From Rhodobacteraceae bacterium Araon29 (GTDB lineage Bacteria > Pseudomonadota > Alphaproteobacteria > Rhodobacterales > Rhodobacteraceae): a stretch of DNA of 64,000 bases. The notes beneath the pieces were generated by a model that was not told where the DNA came from, ran no database searches, and saw nothing but the letters and a program-made list of their open reading frames with translations. The stretch spans positions 310,001 to 374,000 of the forward strand of contig CP046865.1 in the NCBI GenBank assembly GCA_039640505.1. The letters run 5' to 3'. How positions within the stretch are numbered: the first letter of the stretch is position 1; each line of letters begins with the position of its first letter. A program made the position numbers and the translations under genes. Below are positions 42,725 through 50,607 of the stretch, in pieces.

Positions 42725-43696
42725 TCAGGGGGCCGCACTGGGCGAGTGGCCAAATCTGCTACGATAATCACGCGAAAACCGCCCCAGATGTGAAAATCCG
42801 CAACTATATGCAACCTCTGTTACGGTTTCTCGGTGTAATCGTCGACAGAGACGATAGCGCGCCAAATCAAGCCGCATATTTCGCAGATATGTAATTGGTG
42901 CGATGCCCATCGACTTTTGAAACCCGACTTGAAGGGTGCGCGTATGAGCCCCCGAGGCGTTTGCGATATCTTCAAGCTTGATGTCTTCGAAATAGTTTGA
43001 ATGAATAAAGTCAATGGCCCTGCGAATTTGTGGTGAGGTTGCCGTTCGGACCGGATTATCTAAAAGATGAGAGATATTGCTGGGTTGTAATGTCAAAACC
43101 TGTCGCGCTATTTCACGTTCAATGGCCAAGCCACCCAGCGTTTTCTTTGCCATTGGTAATGCCCCGCCCTCTACGGAGCGGGCCGCGATCACAGCCAGCC
43201 TTTTAAGCTGCCGACCGCCATTTATGGTCAGATTGACGGCTGGATCAAAGCGAATTGGACCTGGTAGGGGCGCCCCAATTTCCTCTGCGGCAACCTGGGA
43301 CATAAACTCAGAGTCAATTTGCACCATAAGCTGTATGCAGGCTGCATCCCATCGGATACACGCTGGCCGGTCGGGGTTCAGGATTGCGCCAAGGGCAGAG
43401 TTGATATCGATCACCTCTGAGCGATGGCGAACTTCCGCGGCGCCCGCAATAGGGATTTGCAAAAGGTGGAAATCGCGGGATTCGCCTGGGTCAACGCGCA
43501 CGTCGCCGCCATAGCTCAAAAGATTAAGTGAGATTTGCGCACCGCGCACATGATTATGCCTGACATTTAAACGTAGACCACGCACAAGATCTAGCCGGTG
43601 GTCACAATACCGCGCTGCAATTGTATTGCGTGCATGATTAAGGTCGTTGGTGCGCAGGACAGGATAGGAGGAAAGTAATTCAGTTCGGTTCCGCAT
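42725..43696 (-). CDS. AraC-family transcriptional regulator
   Basis: A 323-residue regulator. The N-terminal ~190 residues match the AraC-binding-like (cupin-type) sensor of AraC/XylS activators that control aromatic and alkane pathways. The C-terminal ~100 residues hold the double helix-turn-helix: 'DIKLEDIANASGAHTRTLQV' and 'TVTEVAYSCGFSHLGRFSRD', followed by 'YRSRFGHSPS'. It sits between the importer operon and the aldehyde dehydrogenase operon. A direct-repeat element starts about 50 bp upstream of its start and recurs before the importer operon. It is therefore the likely activator of both sets, responding to the transported compound or a metabolite. Confidence 0.92.
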   Translation of the reverse strand: MRNRTELLSSYPVLRTNDLNHARNTIAARYCDHRLDLVRGLRLNVRHNHVRGAQISLNLLSYGGDVRVDPGESRDFHLLQIPIAGAAEVRHRSEVIDINSALGAILNPDRPACIRWDAACIQLMVQIDSEFMSQVAAEEIGAPLPGPIRFDPAVNLTINGGRQLKRLAVIAARSVEGGALPMAKKTLGGLAIEREIARQVLTLQPSNISHLLDNPVRTATSPQIRRAIDFIHSNYFEDIKLEDIANASGAHTRTLQVGFQKSMGIAPITYLRNMRLDLARYRLCRRLHRETVTEVAYSCGFSHLGRFSRDYRSRFGHSPSAAP

Positions 43697-43742
43697 TTCG
43701 ATAGGATAGGCGGTGCTGTGGATACTTCAAGCTTAAAATAAT

Positions 43743-43837
43743 TAGACTCGTTATAAATAGATTCGCTATATGGATAGCCGCTCACCTCACATTGCCCCAT
43801 TCTAAAGACAAACAAAACAGGGGGCTTTCAATAAAAT
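43743..43837. promoter_or_regulatory. Putative AraC-type operator between araC and the aldehyde dehydrogenase gene
   Basis: Two related half-sites repeat at 15-bp spacing: 'TAGACTCGTTATA' (43743) and 'TAGATTCGCTATA' (43758). They are followed by TGGATA and 'CACATTGCCCCATTCT' (43788-43803). From 43758 to 43837 the block matches the importer promoter at 37791-37870 without gaps. A TAAAAT sits where the importer copy has TATAAT. It could serve the divergent araC gene and the aldehyde dehydrogenase operon together. Confidence 0.6.
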
Positions 43838-43964
43838 TGGGAACCGCTGACGACAGGTTCGGCATCAGCATCTGGACTTCTGCTGCTCGCACCTACAAGC
43901 CAAAAGTATAAAGCACGAATGCATTTAATCGACGAATGAAATAATAAAAGAAGAGAATTCCAAC

Positions 43965-45419
43965 ATGAATAATATATTATTACAATCTGATCTTTGGATT
44001 AACGGGGAATGGGTTAAGCCCTCATCTGGCAAATATATCGAGGACAGGAACCCTCATGATGACTCGGTATATTCGCATATTGCCAGCGCAACGCCAGAAG
44101 ACGTTGATCGCGCTGTGATCCTCGCAGAGACAGCGTTTAAGGCAAACAAACATCGGTTGGCGCATGAGCGCGAGCTTTGGTTATTGAAGGCTGCGGATCT
44201 CGTTGAGCGGGACCGCAAGGAATATCTTGATCTTTTGATCGACGAAGTTGGTTCGCCAATTTTCAAGGCGGAGTTCGAAGTAAATTTTTGCATCAACGCG
44301 CTCCGCGCCTTCGCTAGCGTCCCGCGTCGCATCCGGGGGGAAATTATTCCATCGGAGACGCCGGATGTCTTTAGCATGGCAATCAGATCACCGGTTGGAG
44401 TCATCGCTGCAATATCCCCGTTTAACGTACCATTGCTTAAAGTTACAAAGCAATGTGCCATGCCCATTGCTTGCGGCAATGCCGTTGTGCAAATGCCATC
44501 CGAGCATGCGAGCCAGGTCTCGGTTAAATTTGCCAAAACACTTGAGGAGGCGGGACTTCCAGCTGGTTTGTTCAATGTCGTCACCGGCAACCCGTTTGAA
44601 ATCGGGGATACTCTGACCGGTCACAAGAAAGTTAACGCCATTACGTTTTGCGGTTCTCCAGTTGTCGGCAAACATGTCGCTCAGATCGCTGCAAAAGACC
44701 TTAAGCCGATTACATTAGAGCTTGGTGGTAAAAGCCCACTGATTGTGCTTGATGACGCAGATATTGATGCCGCTGTCCAAGCGGCGGTTGTTGGTGTCTT
44801 TTTCTTCCAAGGGCAGGCCTGTATGGCTAGCAGCCGGATTTTTCTGCAAAAGGGCATTGCTGAAGAATTTACAGCAAAATATGTCGAAGCTGCAAAGCAT
44901 GTCAGCATGGGTGACCTACGCGCACCTGACACTTTCGTGGGTCCTATTATTAGCAAGCGTCAGCGCGACAGGGTCCGGGCTCATATTGAAGATGCCAAGG
45001 CAAAAGGAGTAGAGGTGCTCGCAGGTGGTGGATGGGATGGCAATCGTTGCCAGCCAACAATCTTGCAGGGCGTCGACGAAAGCATGGAAGTGTGCCGGAA
45101 TGAAACCTTTGGTCCGGTAACCAGCCTATATCAATTTGACACAGTCGATGAGGCCATGGAGCGTGCCAATGACAGTGATTACGGGTTGAGCTTTTCAGTC
45201 TTCACCCGTGACATTGAGAAAGCGCTGTCTCTGGCACAACAGGCTGAAGCCGGTGCTGTTCATATCAACCGTATGACCATTCAGGATGAGCCTAATCCAC
45301 CATTCGGTGGCAGCGGTCTGAGCGGAATGGGCCGGGAAGGCACCGAAGCCGAGTTGGACACGTTTACAGAGTGGAAATGGGTGACTGTCAACAACCCAAA
45401 TGTTCTACGAACTGATTAG
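43965..45419 (+). CDS. NAD(P)-dependent aldehyde dehydrogenase (benzaldehyde/vanillin-type)
   Basis: A 484-residue enzyme of the ALDH superfamily oxidising an aldehyde to its acid. The catalytic Cys is residue 286 in 'FFFQGQACMASSRIF', and the general base Glu is residue 252 in 'ITLELGGKSPL'. 'ISPFNVPLLKVTKQC' is the cofactor cleft and 'NETFGPVTSLYQF' a conserved C-terminal block. Overall flavour (the 'FFFQGQ' loop and the short C-terminus) resembles benzaldehyde, salicylaldehyde and vanillin dehydrogenases. It is first in the group controlled by the AraC-type element, with a cupin and an FAD monooxygenase downstream. Confidence 0.92.
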   Translation: MNNILLQSDLWINGEWVKPSSGKYIEDRNPHDDSVYSHIASATPEDVDRAVILAETAFKANKHRLAHERELWLLKAADLVERDRKEYLDLLIDEVGSPIFKAEFEVNFCINALRAFASVPRRIRGEIIPSETPDVFSMAIRSPVGVIAAISPFNVPLLKVTKQCAMPIACGNAVVQMPSEHASQVSVKFAKTLEEAGLPAGLFNVVTGNPFEIGDTLTGHKKVNAITFCGSPVVGKHVAQIAAKDLKPITLELGGKSPLIVLDDADIDAAVQAAVVGVFFFQGQACMASSRIFLQKGIAEEFTAKYVEAAKHVSMGDLRAPDTFVGPIISKRQRDRVRAHIEDAKAKGVEVLAGGGWDGNRCQPTILQGVDESMEVCRNETFGPVTSLYQFDTVDEAMERANDSDYGLSFSVFTRDIEKALSLAQQAEAGAVHINRMTIQDEPNPPFGGSGLSGMGREGTEAELDTFTEWKWVTVNNPNVLRTD

Positions 45420-45666
45420 ATTTTTTCCATAAGTGACACATGCGTCGTCCAGGGCAAGGGTGTTCAAAGCAGGCGTAGAATTTTTCAATGGCAGGGAGGC
45501 CGGTGGCTAACCTTTTAGTGAAAAGCTTTTCATACGCAAAAAAACAAAGAGTTATAGCATGACGCATGGGCCAGAGTTCATGGAAACGTTCATAGGAAAA
45601 GCTCAACGCATTTTTAATTTTACTAAATAGTGCAGTGCAAGCGCGCCAAAACTGAAGGAGATGAAC
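45420..45666. other. Gap between the aldehyde dehydrogenase and cupin genes
   Basis: About 250 bp without a recognisable gene. A 72-codon minus-strand frame overlaps it but has no known domain. The length suggests that the cupin-monooxygenase pair may have its own promoter. AAGGAG just before 45661 is its ribosome site. Confidence 0.4.
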
Positions 45667-46131
45667 ATGATCAAAATGGAAGCAGGGATCGTAAATTCCC
45701 GCGAGGGTATGGATGGCATTTGTTGGGACATTCTAGGTCAGACCTACGTGCCAAAACAAATGAGCGAGGGATGTTTTTCATGGCATGCTACTTTACCTTC
45801 TGGGACTTTTGTTCCGCCGCACATTCATCCTGATCAGGATGAGTTCCTTTACATTTTGGAAGGTCGGGTCGACTTCCTTCTGGATGGCAAAGAGGCTGTA
45901 GGTGAACCCGGGGACTTGGTTAAACTGCCACGGGGAGTGCCGCACGGCATTTTTAACAAAACCGACAGCACGATCAAAACGCTGTTCTGGGTAACGCCCA
46001 CCGGCAAACTCTATGACTTGTTCTGGGCGCTCCACAATCTGGGACCCGGGGCTGATCCGGCTGAAGTTGTTTCGGTTTCTGCGGCTCATGCCATCGACTT
46101 TCTACCACCAGAAGAAGAGGTTGACGCATGA
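45667..46131 (+). CDS. Cupin-domain protein
   Basis: A 154-residue single-domain cupin. 'GTFVPPHIHPDQDEFLYILE' with a following Gly-rich turn is cupin motif 1, with two metal-binding His and Glu, and 'GDLVKLPRGVPHGIFN' is motif 2 with the third His. ATG 45667 is 6 bp from AAGGAG; the ATG at 45661 directly abuts that site and is disfavoured. The stop overlaps the monooxygenase start (ATGA). Small cupins beside flavin hydroxylases often act in aromatic or quinone metabolism; a specific reaction cannot be assigned. Confidence 0.88.
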   Translation: MIKMEAGIVNSREGMDGICWDILGQTYVPKQMSEGCFSWHATLPSGTFVPPHIHPDQDEFLYILEGRVDFLLDGKEAVGEPGDLVKLPRGVPHGIFNKTDSTIKTLFWVTPTGKLYDLFWALHNLGPGADPAEVVSVSAAHAIDFLPPEEEVDA

Positions 46132-47372
46132 CTGTCCTGATTGTGGGTGCTGGTATCGGCGGCTTAACTGCCGCATTGATGCTGCATCAACGTGGGATGA
46201 AATCTTTGATTGTAGAACAAGCACCGAAATTATCTGAGGTCGGTGTTGGAATAAACATGCTACCGCATTCCGTAGCGGAATTGGCGGAACTCGATATACT
46301 CGACCGATTGGATGAAGTCGGTCTGCGAACGCGCGAATTGCGGTATCTGACACGCTGCGGCCAAGAGGTTTGGCGTGAGCTGCGCGGGAAGGGTGCCGGA
46401 CATGACTACCCGCAATTTTCGATTCACCGTGGTCGTTTGCAAAAAGTTCTTTACGACGCAGTCGTTGAGCGCCTTGGTCAAGAGGCCGTTCTGACTGGTC
46501 TAAGGCTGTCTGGGTTCCAGCAAAGTGAGGCCGATATTACGGCGCATTTTGTGGATACGAAAGACGGGGAAACAACTCTTACATTGCGATCAGAAGTTCT
46601 TGTTTGCGCCGATGGTATACACAGCGTCGGTCGGCGGCGTTTCTATCCAAACGAAGGACGTCCAAGCTGGGACGGGGTGGTTATGTGGCGTGGCGCAGTT
46701 GACTGGCCAATCTGGGAGGATGGTGAAACGATGGCTATCGCCGGAGGGATGACCGGCAAATTTGTACTGTATCCGATCACTCCGCCGAAAGACGGAAAGC
46801 AATTGATGAATTGGGTTGTTAATGTGCGCATCGCTGACGGAAAAACCTCTCCGCCACCGCCGGATAGCTGGTCTCGAAAAGCGCCTCTGTCCAAGGTTTT
46901 ACCCTATGCAAAACGGTTCAATATTCCTGATCTAGATATTGATGCCATGGTGCGAGCCACGCCTGCTATTTTTGAGTACCCGATGGCGGACCGTGATCCT
47001 TTATCGCTCTGGACACACGGGCGCATCACATTGTTGGGCGATGCTGCGCATCCGATGTATCCGGTAGGTTCTAATGGCGCAGCACAAGCTATTCTTGATG
47101 CTCGGTGTTTATCAGATGAGCTAGTTTCAGCCGAACATCCCCGCGAGGCACTTTACCGTTATGAACAAGAGCGCCTTCCAAAAACGGCAGAAGTCGTATG
47201 CGCAAACCGCATTGGGGGGCCGGAACGTATCATAGATGAAGTAGAAAAACTCAGTCCTAGTCAGTTCGACAATATTGACGATGTGCTAAGCTATGAGAGC
47301 CGCAAGGCGATTGTCAAAGGCTATGCAAAAGTGGCTGGTTTTGCAAACAGAGACACTAGCAGCCCAGCTTAA
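46128..47372 (+). CDS. FAD-dependent monooxygenase (salicylate hydroxylase-like, group A)
   Basis: A 414-residue flavoprotein hydroxylase. 'VLIVGAGIGGLTAALML' at the N-terminus is the FAD GxGxxG motif and 'LVCADGIHSVGRRRFY' the DG motif. 'LLGDAAHPMYPVGSNGAAQA' is the GD motif with the family-typical Pro-containing loop. No membrane segment is present. Such enzymes insert one oxygen into an aromatic ring using NAD(P)H. Coupled translationally to the cupin and downstream of an aldehyde dehydrogenase, it suggests a route from an aromatic aldehyde to a hydroxylated acid. An IS66 remnant starts immediately after its stop. Confidence 0.9.
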   Translation: MTVLIVGAGIGGLTAALMLHQRGMKSLIVEQAPKLSEVGVGINMLPHSVAELAELDILDRLDEVGLRTRELRYLTRCGQEVWRELRGKGAGHDYPQFSIHRGRLQKVLYDAVVERLGQEAVLTGLRLSGFQQSEADITAHFVDTKDGETTLTLRSEVLVCADGIHSVGRRRFYPNEGRPSWDGVVMWRGAVDWPIWEDGETMAIAGGMTGKFVLYPITPPKDGKQLMNWVVNVRIADGKTSPPPPDSWSRKAPLSKVLPYAKRFNIPDLDIDAMVRATPAIFEYPMADRDPLSLWTHGRITLLGDAAHPMYPVGSNGAAQAILDARCLSDELVSAEHPREALYRYEQERLPKTAEVVCANRIGGPERIIDEVEKLSPSQFDNIDDVLSYESRKAIVKGYAKVAGFANRDTSSPA

Positions 47373-47375
47373 ACG

Positions 47376-48040
47376 GTAAACATCAATGCGCTGCTCACTG
47401 AAAGCTGGTTTTTGCCTTTTCTTCGGGGGCAGCGGCGTTGATCATGTCCTGATAGGCCCATGTCAGGAGGTCGTGGATGCGATTGCCGCGATGGTCCTGA
47501 GTCTGCTCAAGCATCCATTTGAGCCGTATTTCGGGGTTGAAGTTACTCATTTTTCCGGTCTCAATCAGGGTGTAGGCGGTGGCCGCTGACTTGCCACCAG
47601 CCTCTGATCCCATGAAGAGATAATTTTTGCGCCCAACGGCCAAAGGGCGCGCTGAGCGCTCGGCTGTAGTGTTGTCAATTTCTAAAAAAGCCGTGATCTA
47701 GAGCGTCAAAGGCGGGCTTGGTCTGTTCCTGACGCAGCGCCACGCGTCAATGCGGCGTTAGAAAGTGCGTGGTTGTCTCAACATTATAGAGTTTTCGAAT
47801 GGAAACGATTGCCTCGCCCACAAAAGGCAGCTTGTCACTTTCAACGAGTTTATAAAGCTCACTGCGCAGAGATACCATGCAGGCCATCTCTTTGATGCAC
47901 CCCGTTCGGTAGCTGTCTTTTTAGCCCGCATGGGCATCTGCATGGGTGTAGCCTTCATATTGCGCCAGTCAAATCGCTAGCTGCGCGCAATAATCGCCGA
48001 TCACGTCAAGCCAGATCGGAGCAGGTTTCCTTGACGCTTA
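47376..48040. mobile_element. Decayed, internally deleted IS66-family element
   Basis: The right end, read on the minus strand from 48040, is GTAAGCGTCAAGG, the IS66-type terminus. A degenerate inverted counterpart GTAAACATCAATG begins at 47376, four bases after the monooxygenase stop. Both then share a TGCTC. Between them only the second half of a tnpC-like gene remains, with stops and frameshifts; tnpA, tnpB and the first part of tnpC are missing. No target duplication was found. Confidence 0.65.
47395..47990 (-). pseudogene. IS66 transposase TnpC remnant
   Basis: On the minus strand 'EIDNTTAERSARPLAVGRKN' followed by 'YLFMGSEAGGKSAATAYTLI' reproduces the highly conserved C-terminal block of IS66 TnpC ('IDNT.AER..R....GRKN.LF.GS..GG...A..Y.L.ETAKLN'). 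Upstream, broken frames still show a 'YEGYTHAD' segment and a cysteine block like the DDE core. Several internal stops make it non-functional. The last clean frame runs 47395-47643. Confidence 0.75.
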
Positions 48041-48218
48041 CCACAATTATATTTTTTGAATTGAGTAAAACTTTGTTGAGATTTCGCAAAGCCACTACCT
48101 TCAAAGCCAGACGGTAAGTTGAAACATATTGCAAGTTTCCCGAGCAAGTAATCTTACGTGGTCTTTTGGTGCACTATCTGCGCCAAACACTAGCCAGGAT
48201 CAGGACCTATTGTGTTCC
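48041..48218. other. Spacer between the IS66 remnant and the hydrolase gene
   Basis: AT-rich sequence without coding potential, at the 3' side of the minus-strand hydrolase gene. No hairpin with a T-tract was convincing. Confidence 0.35.
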
Positions 48219-49058
48219 CTACGCTAGAAACCCCCGCATAATCTTTTCGGCGCCGTCCGGGTCATCCCGATGTGGGCCATGGCCGCACCCCTCAAACATA
48301 TGAAGCCGTGCATTATCGCCGATCGCGTCAGCAATGGCGTGAGAGCACACTGGCGGTGTGACAGGGTCGATGGTACCTCCGATCACCAGCGTCGGACATG
48401 AGATATCGGCAATCTCTTTACGCATATCCATTCGGGCCATTTCATCCGCAAAGAAATGGACGGCCACTTCAGGACGCTGGATGGCACGATCACGGAATAC
48501 ACCCGCATTTGGTGCGTTCGGGTTGCTGTATAGCGGCAGACAAACCTCGCCATAGGTATCATAGGCGGCTTGGGAAGGGGTGCTAAAGAACTGACGCGCC
48601 ACCTCTGCCGCGTGGTCCCCGCCAAGTTGGCGCATCATTTTCATAGTCTCATCTAAACGAAACTGAGCAGCCGTCGAAGACAGGATTAGTTTTGATAGCC
48701 CTGCAGGATGACGCGCTGCGTAATGCATTGCCACCATGCCCCCGAAAGATTGACCGAAGACCACAGGTGCGTCGATGCCCAGAGTGTTGCAAAATACTGC
48801 AAGATCGTCAGCCCATTGATCCAGATACCAACTGTTTTGTTGGCCTGTGGAACGCCCACAGCCGCGATGGTCCAGATAGATCAACTGATGTGTATCGCTG
48901 TAGCGATCAAAATAAGGGCGCAGCGTTGAGTGATCATAGCCGGGGCCACCATGCAACAAGATCAAGGTTGGGCGCTGTGCCATATAAGGGCTGGCAGCAT
49001 CAAGGCCTTCACCAACCACGTCAAAAAACAGTCGGGCCGATCCAACATCAACAAACAT
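48219..49058 (-). CDS. Alpha/beta hydrolase (proline iminopeptidase-like)
   Basis: A 279-residue serine hydrolase. 'LILLHGGPGYDHSTLRPYFD' is the oxyanion HGGPG motif typical of proline iminopeptidases and related amidases/lactonases, 'FGQSFGGMVA' carries the nucleophile Ser, 'GTIDPVTPP' the Asp and 'GCGHGPHRD' the His. 'LDHRGCGRST' matches the family 'D.RG.GRS'. Substrate could be an N-terminal prolyl peptide or a lactone/ester in the nearby catabolic pathway. Its leader and first 37 codons exist a second time at 16211-16375. No signal peptide is present. Confidence 0.9.
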   Translation of the reverse strand: MFVDVGSARLFFDVVGEGLDAASPYMAQRPTLILLHGGPGYDHSTLRPYFDRYSDTHQLIYLDHRGCGRSTGQQNSWYLDQWADDLAVFCNTLGIDAPVVFGQSFGGMVAMHYAARHPAGLSKLILSSTAAQFRLDETMKMMRQLGGDHAAEVARQFFSTPSQAAYDTYGEVCLPLYSNPNAPNAGVFRDRAIQRPEVAVHFFADEMARMDMRKEIADISCPTLVIGGTIDPVTPPVCSHAIADAIGDNARLHMFEGCGHGPHRDDPDGAEKIMRGFLA

Positions 49059-49112
49059 CGCACATCTCTTTTACATTATGATACATTCGAAAGTTCCCTA
49101 GAAGGTATGATT
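48948..49112 (-). repeat. Parent copy of the duplicated hydrolase 5' segment
   Basis: Ungapped partner of 16211-16375, covering 54 bp of leader and the first 37 codons of the hydrolase gene. The functional gene continues only here, so this is the source and the distant copy is the truncated duplicate. Confidence 0.85.
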
Positions 49113-49335
49113 TGCGTCAAGTGTGGAGGTTATGCGCTATGAATTCAAGGCTGCTCAGGCCAACGCCCGCTTCTGACATCTAAAGAGTTACGTTGCTGTG
49201 GCGTAAATCGGGTGTACATTCGGTGTAGTTTGGCTTTTAACAATACAAAACAGGGGTTTAAGGTTTTCTTATAAGCATTAAAATTCAAACTGATTGCATG
49301 TTGGCATACACTAAAATTCTATGTGAAAAAGCTTA

Positions 49336-50025
49336 TCAGCTGATACTGTCAAGGATGTTTCGCGCTGCCAGTACAGGGTCATTGGCGCGGGTAATCGGTC
49401 GGCCAATAACGATGTGGTCTGCGCCCAAATTCAATGCGTCTGCGGGGGTTTTGACGCGTTTCTGATCGCCTAGGTCTGACCCAAGCGGGCGCACGCCCGG
49501 TGTGACCACCAACTTACTCTCACTGCTGGGCAGGCCGCGGATTTGTGTGACTTCATGCGGTGATGCGATGACCCCATCTGCGCCCGCTTCAAATGCGCGC
49601 TCTGCCCGTTCAATGACAAGGTCTTCTATTGTACCGGGCTTGAGTAAACAGCCATCAAGATCGGTGCGATCAAGCGATGTCAAAATTGTAACAGCTAGGA
49701 TTTTTAGATTTTTGCCCCCAGCGCCCTCTTTTGCAGCCGCCACAACCTGCGGGTCGCCATGGACGGTTAGAAAATCTAGATCAAATTGCGCCAATCCTCG
49801 GACTGCGTTTTCGACTGTTGCCCCGATATCAAACAATTTCATATCAAGAAAAATGCGTTTGCCATGCACGTGCTTTAGCTCGTTGGCGAGCCCTAATCCG
49901 CCGCCGGTGAGCATTCCGAGCCCAATTTTATAAAAGCTTACAGCGTCGCCCAATTTTTTTGTAAGGTTGAGCGCACTCACGGCATCGGGAACATCTAAGG
50001 CTACAATCAGCCGATCATCGTTCAT
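49336..50025 (-). CDS. pyrF: Orotidine 5'-phosphate decarboxylase
   Basis: A 229-residue TIM-barrel enzyme making UMP in pyrimidine synthesis. 'RLIVALDVPD' is the first strand and 'IFLDMKLFDIGATV' holds the catalytic DxKxxD triad. 'LTVHGDPQVV' and 'TPGVRPLGSDLGDQKR' carry the phosphate-binding Arg, with 'GADHIVIGRPIT' at the end of the barrel. ATG 50025 is chosen; a TTG seven codons upstream is in frame but follows a poly-A-like stretch. It lies 55 bp from the small hypothetical gene upstream and probably shares its transcript. Confidence 0.95.
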   Translation of the reverse strand: MNDDRLIVALDVPDAVSALNLTKKLGDAVSFYKIGLGMLTGGGLGLANELKHVHGKRIFLDMKLFDIGATVENAVRGLAQFDLDFLTVHGDPQVVAAAKEGAGGKNLKILAVTILTSLDRTDLDGCLLKPGTIEDLVIERAERAFEAGADGVIASPHEVTQIRGLPSSESKLVVTPGVRPLGSDLGDQKRVKTPADALNLGADHIVIGRPITRANDPVLAARNILDSIS

Positions 50026-50080
50026 CTGCGGAGCCTTTTTTTTCAATCCAGCGCGGTATACGCGGTGAATTAAAGCCGCG

Positions 50081-50350
50081 TCAAGCTACAAGCTCGTCTT
50101 CAAGCGCGGTGAGTTCCTTATCAAAGAAAACTTTCTCTGTGCCGCTTGAAATTTCGGGAAGTTTGGCCAATTGCCGCTTGGCATCTTTTAGCAGCTCAGC
50201 GGCGATTTGAGCGTCCTCTTTGGTATGTGTGCTGGTTTTACACTGCAATTGAATTGTCGCCTCGTTTGTTTGCATGCGCAAAACAAAGGTGTTCAAGGTG
50301 TCGTCACCTTCAAGATGTGTTGGATAGTACTCGACATTGTGGATTTCCAT
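50081..50350 (-). CDS. Small hypothetical protein upstream of pyrF
   Basis: An 89-residue soluble acidic protein beginning 'MEIHNVEYYPTHLEGDDTLN' and containing a helix with many Lys/Ala. An AGG lies 4-6 bp before the ATG. No known domain is recognised. It is codirectional with pyrF and likely cotranscribed, and diverges from clpB across the 257-bp region that holds the heat-shock promoter. Confidence 0.6.
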   Translation of the reverse strand: MEIHNVEYYPTHLEGDDTLNTFVLRMQTNEATIQLQCKTSTHTKEDAQIAAELLKDAKRQLAKLPEISSGTEKVFFDKELTALEDELVA

Positions 50351-50497
50351 GACCTGTTCTTTCGCTAAACGTTTTGACTATCAAACAGTTAAATTTCTTC
50401 GTGGCACAAAAATGTTCTAATTAGATCTTCTTTCGCCCTTTTTAAAGACATTCTGCCGTAACTCTTACTTTCAAACCATTTGATGCGCCGTGGTTGC

Positions 50498-50527
50498 CTT
50501 GACCGATTGCTGCGCAATTCCCATATA
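50498..50527 (+). promoter_or_regulatory. Heat-shock (RpoH-type) promoter of clpB
   Basis: CTTGAC at 50498-50503 and CCCATATA at 50520-50527, about 16 bp apart, fit the sigma-32 consensus (CTTGAA, about 15 bp, CCCATnT). The element lies about 80 bp upstream of the clpB ATG, as expected for a heat-inducible chaperone gene. Confidence 0.7.
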
Positions 50528-50607
50528 AAAAATCGCAAGGCCCTAAAAATGCGTGCTGTTGAACAGGCGCAAAAGCAAGTGGGCGCTTATAAAAGAAGGA
50601 GAAAACC

